Shown here piece by piece: positions 53,953 through 63,299 of a stretch of DNA of 64,000 nt. The stretch comes from Scilla litardierei (taxonomy: Eukaryota; Streptophyta; Magnoliopsida; Asparagales; Asparagaceae). Below the pieces are notes generated by a model that saw only the letters and a program-made list of their open reading frames with translations, ran no database searches and was not told the origin of the DNA. The first letter of the stretch is position 1. Every line of letters begins with the position of its first letter. The DNA is taken from assembly GCA_030789695.1 (NCBI GenBank), contig CM061142.1:155716714-155780713 (forward strand), written 5' to 3'. The translations under genes and the position numbers were made by a program.

Positions 53953-54271
53953 GGGACGATCGTGTCGACGAGAGGTTCGAGGCTACGTGGGTCGGTCACA
54001 GGCTAGGTCAATGGAAAATGGAACTAAAAATAAAGATGTCAAACGACAAAGTCTAAAGTTACGACACCCCTTCTGACAAAGCTAATTTGTGGGTGAACGA
54101 GCCGTGAAATGACCGTTCACTAAAAATCCCAAAAATAAATACTCTTTAAGAGGGTCACAAAGACATATCATATCTTACGGTTCGGATACAAGAAGAGGTC
54201 AAAATAAATATGCGTACGAACAAAAGTACGCGCACGAAAACGTACGATCGAAAACCGACCATGACATAGAT

Positions 54272-55393
54272 TTTTCCAATTTGGCCATTAGATTCTCATA
54301 GTGAATCTCCTCAGACAGAGTATTATTAATGATTTTAGAATTCCTTGTAATAATCTCTATAATCTGTTGGCATTTTTCTTGGACAAGGATACTTGCACAC
54401 CAATGGGCGTGATAACGCCTTCTCAGTGTGGGGGAGATGAAGGTCATCCCAAGCAGCTTCAAGAGACCAATTCCAAATCCATGGGATCTCGGTTTCAATA
54501 AAGAAATATGCTATGCATAGCCCATCATGAAGCTCACTCTCCTTCTTTTTTTTGAATAATAGGGTGAGATTCCACCCAAGGATTGTATAAATACAAAATA
54601 GGTTTTGGTAAAATTGCTAAGTCAGCACCATACCGACTCCACCAATCATAAAACCAATTAGGAAGGCCCTTATAAAGAGCTTCTGGGCATAGCTTCATGA
54701 ACCAAGTATGTTTACCTCTTCGATTTTGGTAAATAAACATATTATAAAATGTCTCTTTGTAATCCCAATAATTGAATTTATAAATTTCTTTATTGGGGGT
54801 CTTAACCAATGGGAATTCCTGATTAGGATGCATTGCCTATTAAGAAGGAAGTATAACTTCTTTAATGATACATAGTGAAATTTGGAGGAACCGAATGGTT
54901 TTCATTACTCCAAAAAATGAGTAACATCCATACCCTATTGGGTAAGTGTCATTTTCAACCAGGCTGTAGGATTTAAGGGTAGAGTAGGATAATATGTTGA
55001 GTCTAAATATTTAGATCTTAGTTTCTCAACATCTTTCATCAGAGGAATATCCTCTTGTTCTATATAAAGAACAATATCAGAAATGGTTTTAGTAAACCAA
55101 TCTATATCTTTCTTGATAACCTCAGAGTATGACTCTGGTATATTCTCGGGATCATGTAAATCCTCTATTCCCTTAGAAGAAGACAAAGAGGGAATATTCT
55201 TATTACCCTCCTTGGAGATAGTCCTCCAGGAATTGGGATGGTTCGAAGTATAACTTCGTCCACCTGTATTTCTCCTTCCTCCCCCATTGACGAGGGTTGG
55301 CCACTGTTCATTGCCACCTTGCATATAAGAGAAAAATTGGGTGAAGGAACATTTAGAAGAATATAACTTCATAGACAGTTGTGATAAAAACAA
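54272..55393 (-). pseudogene. Component A ORF2, unit 4, N-terminal and middle part
   Basis: The minus strand starts in a frame with SYMQGGNEQWPTLVNGGG, then SDIVLYIEQEDIPLMKD, a stop near 54935, and in other frames FYNMFIYQNRRGKHTWF and LPNWFYDWWSRYGADL, NPWVESHPIIQK. It is the same protein as 17895-19185 with its own set of lesions. The LTR element inserted after 54272 carries the rest away to 29583. It directly follows the protease; no reverse transcriptase lies between them. Confidence 0.72.
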
Positions 55394-55860
55394 TCTTCAA
55401 TCAGGGTTATAAACCCGAGTCTGTTTCTTTTTGAGAAAAACATTTTTGACATAGTTTAATAAACGAGTCTGAGGATCAGTTATGAACTGAAACTGTATTT
55501 CTTTGCCATTATAAATGGCTTGAATACAATATGTGTCTACTCTCTACATAGGCATTATATTATGCAAAAATGGTGTTCCCAAAATAATGTGTTGTGAAAG
55601 ATTCTTCACAAGAACACACGTTATAGGGATATATGTATCATAGACACATATATGAGCAGAAGGTAACTTGAATTTTATATCAAGTTGATTACTTCCTGCA
55701 CCACTCAAGGATTTCATGGTTGGCTTAAAGAATTTGGAAGGTACAATTCCTTCACGAATGCAGTTAAGATCTGCACCACTATCAACCAGAGCTATAAGAT
55801 CTGGAATAAAGACTTGTTTGGATAGAACCAAAGTCACATTGATCTACCATTTCTGAGATG
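55394..55860 (-). pseudogene. Viral aspartic protease, component A unit 4
   Basis: Encodes IALVDSGADLNCIREGI (retropepsin loop), LPSAHICVYDTYIPI and HIILGTPFLHNIM. A stop near 55544 and other lesions follow, and the region ends with QFQFITDPQTRLLN and TRVYNPD-stop. The uninterrupted sequence shows what unit 2 looked like before its MITE insertion. Confidence 0.8.
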
Positions 55861-56330
55861 TTACTTGTTGTAAAAAATTCAAAAATTCATCCTTTTGGGA
55901 TGTCTTAGCATTATAAATGCTCAATGGATCATGTTGAGGAATATCCTCTTGAGATGTCTCAGCATTATAAATGCTCAATGGATCGTGTTGAGGAATGTCA
56001 TCTTCACCAATTTTGGAGAGAATGTATGTATTCTCTTTCTTAAGAAGTATAACTTCTTGTTTCAGAATTTGGATCTCCTTATTGAGATTTGAGAGAGATA
56101 ACACTGTAGAAGTATTATCTTATCTTATCTTCATGACTTCAGACATATGATAAACATTGTCTATCTTTGGCTTATGTTTTTTTATCAGTATGCTGGTACA
56201 TAAGTCGAGAAGTTTGTACTTCAAATCCGAAGGAAGATCTTCAAATAATATTTTGGAGATTAACTCCTCACTAGAAGTGATGACATTAATAGATAAACCA
56301 TTCATGTCGACAATGGCTTTCCAATAAGCC
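55861..56330 (-). pseudogene. Linker between zinc knuckle and protease, component A unit 4
   Basis: Contains SINVITSSEELISKILFED, a coiled-coil-like LSNLNKEIQILKQEVILLKK and two tandem HDPLSIYNAxTSQ units (55895-55990). A frame break near 56110 separates the two halves. Confidence 0.65.
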
Positions 56331-57379
56331 GTTTTATCATTTGTCTGATAAGTATTACTTGTACATTAACAATCATTATCAGAAGAAGATGATGAATAAT
56401 CTTCATCGTCTGATCCTTCAGTATCACTGTGGATCATAATCCTAAGAAGAGTCTTTTTAAGACCTTCATCTTTAATTTCATTGATCTTCTTCTTAGTATA
56501 ACAAGAAGAAGCATAATGGCCTTTCTGACCGCATTTGTAACATTTAATGTTATTCGCACCTTTCTTTGAAGGTTTAATCTTTCTTTTAGTAGAATCTCTT
56601 TCAAAGTCTCTTCTTTAAATTATTTCTTTTTCTTAGAAGAAGTATTATTCTTCTTATTGGATTTAAAATCCTCTTTGACACGTTTTTCTTTATCAGTAGC
56701 ATAAGGTTAGTCAAAACCAAATTGTTGGCAGAATTCACCAAGTTCTTTTTTACCAGTAAGTCTATAAGACTTCAGTTGATGCCTTAGCTTCATATCATTA
56801 CATAAAGCTAAACCTTCTTTAAACATTCATCAATAAGAGTTTCGTAAGTGAATAGCTCATAAGGAATAATTCCTCCATTCTTAACTTTGAGCATAATACA
56901 AACTCTTTCTGCAAATAAATTTCATGGTCCATCTATAAACTTCGACTTCCAGTGTGTGCTATTAGCATCTCGAAGATTCATTACTCTACTCAAGAATGTA
57001 TCTTTGTACCATCTGAAATGAGTTAAAGAGGGACTCCTCAAGCTTTGGAACAAAGTTATGATTCTTTCACCATGGTCTGTAAACGCACAGGTGAAGTGAT
57101 TGGTTATATCCAATATCAATGTGTACACATCATCTTCATTCTGTGCACCATTTTCTAGTTTACATCATTTAATATTTTAGAATGGGTCTCAGATGTGAGA
57201 TAGTTATCCCACCAGCCCATTAATATGCCAGTAAAACCACAAATTATTATTCTGACGTAAACAGTGGAATACATCAGCAAACAATGCACAGTGGCAAATA
57301 TCTGATTGTCGGATAAACCGTCAATATTCCATTCATAAATGTTTCGACCATTATAATCGGTCTAAGCATAAGTATCATT
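56331..57379 (-). pseudogene. Capsid core and zinc knuckle, component A unit 4
   Basis: Read in several frames on the minus strand: capsid core with a GWWDNYL-type motif (about 57200-57215), TDHGERIITLFQSLRSPS, WYKDTFLSRVMNLRDAN and GLALCNDMKLRHQLKSYRL. A basic Lys-rich stretch, the CCHC knuckle CYKCGQKGHYASSCYTKK (about 56500-56555) and an acidic Ser/Asp tail follow. Aromatic GWWD motifs and a downstream CCHC knuckle are typical of Caulimoviridae coat proteins. Many stops and shifts. This core is absent from component B. Confidence 0.75.
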
Positions 57380-57883
57380 CTATTCGAATAATACATCAAC
57401 AGGTGTTGGCCACTTATAATAATATTGATCCAACTGCTTAAAACGACCAACAAGTTTATTAATAGAAGAGAATTGATCTTCTATGGCTAATACTTGTTCT
57501 GGTATAACCAGATTATCATCTGAAGTTTCATCATCCTCGGTGTGAATAACTAAAGAAGTATCAAGATCTTGCATAACCTGATCATTTTCAAATGTATCCT
57601 CAGTGTTGATAACTGAAGAATTTTCTAAAGTCAAAATTTGATTTGGTATAACCAAATCTTCTGATGTCAACTCAAAATCGGGTATAACCAAATCTTTCGC
57701 TAATGTCTCCTGATTTAGTATAACTAAATCATAAATGTAAGTTTCTTTAATATCATTACAAATGATATTAGTAACACGATCTAGTATAACCAAATCATTA
57801 TCTGCAGTTGCCTCATTGTCAGTGCAAATAACTGAAGAGGTAAAGAGCGCATGAATTCTTAAAGCACTGAGCTTTTTAGTCAA
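57380..57883 (-). pseudogene. Acidic linker with LVIP repeats, component A unit 4
   Basis: A 167-codon open frame with spaced repeats: DNDLVILDRVTN, YDLVILNQETLAKDL, VIPDFELTSEDLVIPNQ, NDQVMQDLDTS and DDNLVIPEQVLAIED, ending WPTPVDVLFE before a stop. The unit is about 20 residues: (D/N)LVIPxxxLTxED. It sits before the capsid core in component A and begins the coding part of component B. Confidence 0.7.
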
Positions 57884-58768
57884 AGCATCTATAACTGCAG
57901 CAGATTTCTTATCACTGATATTAAAACCGGAGATATTAATAGGCGGTTTGATGCCACCTGCTTGGTTTGAATGGGGGTTTTAATCTCCTCAAACTCAATG
58001 AGAGATGGAAGAATATTATTCATCTTTTGGACAAGTTCATTAACTATATCCTCAACCCTTGTAAGTTATTGACCAACAACTTGAAGGTGAATATTAGAGT
58101 AATTACTTTGTTTAATGATCTTATTAAGCTCTCTCAAGACTGAATCATCATACTCAATTGGCTTTATAAAAGCCGTTGCTTCTAAGGTAGCTGTTGAAAG
58201 CCCATTTAACCTTAGAGGTTCTGTCGAAGGATAAAGAGATTTAATGGAAACACCTGTTTGGGATTTCCATTGCTTGTAGTGTTCTTCAAGAACACTTATT
58301 CTCTTTACTTCTCTTTGAAGATATAACTTCAAGAACCAGGGAACAAAAGATATAATCTCTTATTGTTTGTCAAGTGTTTCATAATAACTTGAGTTGAATT
58401 CTTATTATTCTCTATCAGAGAAAACTTTGAAGAACCAATTACGAAACTCAGAGTTTCTTTTGTTTTTGGAATTCCTTATTAAGGATACCTCTGAGTCTGC
58501 TGCCAGGTGTAAAATCCATAAACCACAGATTACATTTAGAAACTCATTTAAGAGTTTATAGGAGAAAGCTTTTCTTTCTCTTTGTAGATATGATGAGTAT
58601 GTTATAATGGGATATATTAATCCCGTGAATCTCATTGATTCTATGAGAATCAGATTTAGAGTCAGATCTTCTGGATGAACTAGTGACATCTGAAAGTCGA
58701 ATAGTCCTAGAAGGATTAAACATGATTTTGACTTTACCATTAGCCGTCTGGATGATTTGATCAATATC
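57884..58768 (-). pseudogene. ORF1 region between movement protein and capsid linker, component A unit 4
   Basis: Contains TIRLSDVTSSSRRSDSKSD after the movement protein, a coiled-coil-like YLQREVKRISVLEEHYKQW (58320-58260), TEPLRLNGLSTATLEATA and NNILPSLIEFEE. By position it may correspond to the coiled-coil virion-associated region of related viruses; this is inference. Several frameshifts. The plus-strand block at 21626-22815 carries the same region. Confidence 0.6.
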
Positions 58769-59531
58769 TTAATTCATAATAGGCTGAGGTTGGATAGCAT
58801 TGGGTATGACCCAACTATCAGGAAAGTTTACTTCTATCCATTTGATTTGTCTATTGACAGCAATATGGGACGAAAGTAAATTTGTTTCAACTAAGACAGT
58901 TTTGCCTGGCTTAGTATGAACTTTAGCCTTGGGAGTTAAAGTGCTCAAAGATTTGTAATGGATGTGGTATATAATCGCAACCGTTTCTGATCCAGGTAAG
59001 AATTCATAACCATGAGCCTTAATATTAAGACTAACAGCTTTAAGTATATTTGGATCAGTAAGAGATAAACTCAAGTTTGGGTATACATTGAAGTATACTG
59101 GTCCATTACATAGTCCTGTTTCCATGGTACCCATAAGGGACTGAGTCCAGTTAAGACATCTAGCATCACGCAAATAGCTAGTAATGAAGCATTCACCCTT
59201 GAAGGGTTAAAGGTCAGAAAGATACCTGAATTAATCCAATATGAATATATTTGAATCGATCCATATATGGTTCGATATCTTCAGAACTAAGCAACTGAAT
59301 AGTCTGCTCACTCTGATCAAATGTGGAGGTTCTTCCTAAAGTCTTAATGGCAATTAAAGACTTATAATCAAAGAACCGAATCTTGTAAATGTCCCTATTA
59401 GGAACATCTGGAATTGACCACTAATTAAGTGATTCCAGTTCTGACAGGAATTCCGTCAAACGAACATTCTTAATCCTTTTACTCTTATTATGAGTCATTA
59501 CAGAGGTAGAAGTAGAAACTAGTTCTGACAT
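58769..59531 (-). pseudogene. Movement protein, component A unit 4
   Basis: Starts ATG 59531 and reads SIPDVPNRDIYKI, SEQTIQLLSSEDIEPYM and FKYIHIGLIQ, then RDARCLNWTQSLMGTM, YFNVYPNLSLSL, HGYEFLPGSETVAIIY and NFPDSWVIPNAIQ. Lesions include an in-frame TAG early on (after ESLN), a break after the IHIGLIQ motif, and a TAA at 58769 where the other copy has CAA, so the movement protein was once the first domain of the longer ORF1 polyprotein. The 30K-type domain moves virus through plasmodesmata in relatives. Confidence 0.8.
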
Positions 59532-60085
59532 GGGGTGTTCTTACAGTTCTTTATCATGCTTTACAAATAAGAGAGGGATAAAGAAAAATGATTTTCCCTA
59601 CTTCTCTACTATTGAAAAATATTGAATACTTAAAGCCAGTTTTTGATTGTTTAGACATAACCAATAATATATGAGAGTAAAATTACTGAATTTCAACAGC
59701 CAGTTTCAATTTGTTTAGACATAAGAAATGTTTCATAGAAGCATAATCACTAGACAACGATTTACAACTTTAACGGCCTTTCGCCTCTGCGGGACTTACA
59801 ACGCGACTACGGTGACTGCCCACCCCTACAGCCACATGCTTATGGACAAACAAATAAAACATTCTCAATCCGAAGATTAACTAGTAGTAATTCAATAACT
59901 CACTCTCAAATCCTCCTGGTTATAAAGAAACAAATAAAAACAAATCGAATCATAAGATCCACAATTTGTACTCAAGCATCAGTAGAAAAGAAGCAAGAAC
60001 ATATCATATTAACATATTCCTACTTATTCATACTTCATGATAATATCCACAAGAATAAACTTAGCCAATTATGGCTCTGATACCA
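59532..60085 (-). other. Primer-binding site and leader of unit 4
   Basis: On the minus strand TGGTATCAGAGC (60085-60074) is a perfect Met-tRNA primer site. The 540-base leader to the ATG at 59531 contains TGTGGCTGTAGGGGTGGGCAG and matches 23303-23858. Just right of the primer site the viral sequence switches to an inverted ORF2 piece. Confidence 0.82.
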
Positions 60086-60094
60086 ATTTTCTGA

Positions 60095-60580
60095 ATTTAT
60101 ACTTCGAACCATCACAATTCCTGAAGGACTATCTCCAAGAAGGGTATGAATGTTACTCATTTTTGGAGTAATGAAAACCATTTGGTCCCTCCAAATTTCA
60201 GTAAATGTATCATTAAAGAGTTATACATCCTTCTCAATGTGCAATGCATCCTAATCAGGAATTCCCATTGGTTAAGACCCCAATAAAGAAATTTATAAAT
60301 TCAATTATTGGGATTACAAAGAGGCATTTTATAATATGTTTATCTTTCAGAATCAAAGCGGTAAACATACTTGGTTCATGAAACTATGCCCAGAAGCTCT
60401 TTATAAGGGGCCTTCCAAATTGGTTTTATAATTGGTGGAGTCGGCATGTTGCTGATTTAGAAATTTTACCAAAACCTATTTTGGATTTATACAATCCTTG
60501 GTTGGAATCTCACTTTATTATTCAAAAAATGAATTAGAGTGAGCTTCATGATAGGCTATGCATAGCCTATTTCTTTATTG
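60095..60580 (+). pseudogene. Inverted component A ORF2 fragment, right end of the viral locus
   Basis: Plus-strand sequence matches ORF2 (EIYKFNYWDYKEAFYNMF, SGKHTWFMKLCPEALYKG, then a broken LVES / ESxxIIQK region). It lacks the middle of the Gly/Ser-rich part (a deletion near 60147) and has many stops. It is oriented head-to-head with unit 4 and is cut at 60580 by the copia LTR. Confidence 0.7.
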
Positions 60581-61128
60581 TGTAGGATCCTGTCAAAACA
60601 ACGTTAGGATCGATAAATGAAGTTGAGACTTACGCTTGCGTACGTGGCACGGTAATCTCGGAACTTTGCCCTCGGATTCGCCACAACGGTCGATACTTCG
60701 TCACAGAGGATCGAAGCAGAGTTTCACCGCCTAAATCTCTAACTAGAAGAGGATTTTAATGGAAGGGAGAAGAAGAACATAAGATGCCTTATGCAAACTT
60801 ATGGCATGGAAAAGTGTGAATGAATGCCTTACCCTTGGGTCCTATTTATAGGCTTTAGGGGTGGTTATTGTAGGAAATAACCAATTATAAGCTTATTAGC
60901 CTATATTAGCACATTCATTTATCTTCTTCTTTATCCACTTATCAAGTGCCATTTTGCACTTATAAAGTGGCTTTTTCCACTTATCGAGTGGCTTTTTCCA
61001 CTTATCGAGTGGTCCTTTTCACACGAGAAAAGGTTCCCTTCGTGCACGCCTTCGTGCACGCGACATCTGAGGTCCGTATACCCTCATACATCCCCTCATG
61101 GGTGTATTTATGTCGTCCATGTCCAACA
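60581..61128 (-). mobile_element. 3' LTR of a Ty1/copia element (548 bp)
   Basis: On the minus strand it begins TGTTGGACATGGACGAC at 61128, right after a polypurine stretch (GAGTGGGAGA, 61138-61129), and ends GACAGGATCCTACA at 60581. It contains a small repeat of CCACTTATCGAGTGGCTTTT (60945-61015). The flank TATTG (60576-60580) should be the target duplication; its partner is beyond the window. Confidence 0.78.
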
Positions 61129-62150
61129 TCTCCCACTCACACTTGAGGGGATTGTAAGGAAACTTATTTTCCTCTAACTCTTCTGTTTATCATACCGAGA
61201 AATAGGCCGTGTGACCGTCATGCGCATAGAGTCCGCTGTTGTGCACTTGTTAGAGATACACAACACTCCTCGAGGTGCAAAGTTGAGTAGATCAACGCAT
61301 GCTTTCCCCTAGATTATTTCTTCACATTTCTTATACTTTATATTCAACAATTGAATCCCATCTGGATTGCAATTGGCTGGCCAGCTTTGAATCTTTAAAG
61401 TCCAAATGTGAATGCGAAATTAATCTTTCTCTTCTTGCGATCCTTTCGATCTTGACTTGACTTGCTTTTCTAACATGCCCCGCCGGACCGAATTAACCAT
61501 AGTCCATAAGTAACATGCTAAAGTAGCAATCACCCGATCAAATCTAAAGGAGCCAATTAGAGTCCATAAGGGTAATGAGTTAAGACCCATGTGGTCTTTG
61601 GGTCTCACATAATAGTAAACTTATTTACTATTCTAACCCAATGGTCAAAAATGCATACGTATTATGAATACGTATTACAACATCGCTCCTTTCCCAGGGA
61701 GTGTATGTCTCAATGATGTTGTAAGGATGATGATCAGACACCACAATGTCTGACTTTGAGTCCCTTTTTTCTACTCAAATAACCCTTTGGACTCACATCC
61801 CGCATTTAGACAGATAGGATTTCAAAATCCTCTTAGATCTTTTGTAAGCATCTATATGATGCAGATCTTTCATGCGACCATTTTGTTTAAGTCATGACTC
61901 TAAATCATCCGTCTGATGATTTTGACTTTAAACAGGTCTCATCTCTATTCTATCCATCTGATAGAATAAGGCGGTTGCTCATGTGAGAGAGCCAACCTCA
62001 ATCTGTCCGACATACTAGAAAGTATAGCTGATATTTCAAAAATGTACAAAACATTTCTCAAGAAATTCATATGCAATGTTTAAAAAAGAACTTATTCTTT
62101 TATTAAATTTTATCATTTACAGACATGGAAATTTATATTGGTACAACTCA
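61129..62150 (-). other. Untranslated 3' region of the copia element, with polypurine tract
   Basis: It lies between the end of pol (near 62151) and the LTR. Polypurine tract at 61129-61138 (minus strand). The rest is non-coding, with no motif recognised. Confidence 0.6.
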
Positions 62151-62590
62151 GCTCTTACGCAATCCTTGAGATGATAAGTGTTTGTAAAACACATCTCTGG
62201 GGATCGCCTTCGTAAGCGGATCCGCTATCATCTCATGCATAGATATGTACCTTATGTCTACCTTCTTGGTCTTGTCATAGTCTTTTGCAAGTCTGCAGTT
62301 CCTTTAAGATACTGCATTATCCTCTTAACCGCTTTTCAGTGTTCTTGCCCTGGGTTGGATTGGTAACGACTTACCATTCCAATGGCAAAATAGATGTCTG
62401 GTCTTTTACGCATCTTAGCGTATATAAGACTACCAACTGCACTGGAATATGGAACTTTTTCCATAATTTCCTTTTCCTTTTGGTTCTTTGGACATGATTT
62501 CAGACATAGATTGTCGCACTAGCTTATTGGAGTATCAATGGACTTGCAGTCCTACATATTAAAACGTTCTAAAACCTTCTTTATATAAGT
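62151..62590 (-). pseudogene. Copia RNase H region with an internal deletion
   Basis: The minus strand reads SSAVGSLIYAKMRKRPDIYF (start of copia RNase H, near 62450-62390), then, after only about 100 bases, jumps to HEMIADPLTKAIPRDVFYKH (62245-62185) and the stop. The middle of RNase H, with most catalytic residues, is missing at about 62290. A stop lies near 62591 in the joining frame. Confidence 0.72.
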
Positions 62591-63299
62591 CTACTGTGAA
62601 AGAGAAAGAAGTTTCTTCGAACGATTCCTTGAAATCTTAATTCCAAGGGTATATGCGGCTTCTCCCATGTCTTTCATCTCAAAAACTGATGAAAGCCAAG
62701 CCTTGATATCCATCACAAAGCCTTTGTCATTTCCGGCTATTAAAATGTCATCTACATATAGAGACATAATAACGTACTTGCTCTTTAATCCTCTTGATAT
62801 ATACGCAGTTATCTTCATCAAGCATGGAAAAACCATTTGATAAGACAACTTCTTGAAATCGTATATACCATTGCCTCGAGGATTGTTTAAGACCATATAT
62901 GGATTTAAGAAGTTTACAAACCTTATGTTTGTTTCCTTCTTTTACAAACCCTGTTGGTTGTACCATATAGATCTCCTCGTCCAATTCTCCATTGAGAAAG
63001 GCAGTCTTTACATCCATTTGATGTAATTCGAGGTCTAAGCAAGCTACCATTGCCAGAATCAGGCGAATCGAGGTAAAACGAACAACAGGTGAGAAGGTCT
63101 CTTCGTAGTCTATCCCTTCCTGTTGGGTAAAACCTTTTGCGACAAGGCGAGCTTTATATCTGTCAATAGAGCCATCAGCCTTATGCTTGATCTTGAGAAC
63201 CCATTTGTTCCTAATAGCTCTACGTCCTCTGGGTAAGTCAACTAAGTCCCAGACTTGGTTAACTTTCATGGATTCTAACTCCTCTTGCATCGCTTCCAT
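62591..63299 (-). pseudogene. Copia reverse transcriptase
   Basis: 63299-62748 is open: WDLVDLPRGRRAIRNKWVLK, YKARLVAKGFTQQEGIDY, LHQMDVKTAFLNGELDEEIY and LLKSIYGLKQSSRQWYI. A frameshift near 62790 moves to 62896-62591 with YVIMSLYVDDILIAGND (catalytic YVDD intact) and MKDMGEAAYTLGIKI. This is the classical Ty1/copia RT order; the shift inactivates it. Confidence 0.88.

Larger units (their letters stand above)
29589..54266 (-). mobile_element. Solo LTR (about 2.97 kb of its own sequence), interrupted by two later retrotransposons
   Basis: Its parts are 29589-30310, 42250-44190 and 53958-54266. The outer ends are TGTCACGCCCCG and CATGACA, flanked by the target duplication TAGAT inside viral ORF2. 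Minus-strand sequence of 29589-30310 and 42250-43020 matches the last 1.3 kb or so of the LARD-type LTRs (46000-47292 and 52700-53952); the remainder has diverged. It is therefore a solo LTR of a related subfamily in opposite orientation. Overlapping proline/leucine-rich ORFs at 43297-44036 appear on both strands and lack motifs, so I do not call genes there. Confidence 0.8.

Noticed and set aside
60074..60085. tRNA-gene-like match at the primer sites
   Set aside because: Only the 12 bases complementary to the Met-tRNA 3' end are present; there is no cloverleaf. These are primer-binding sites.
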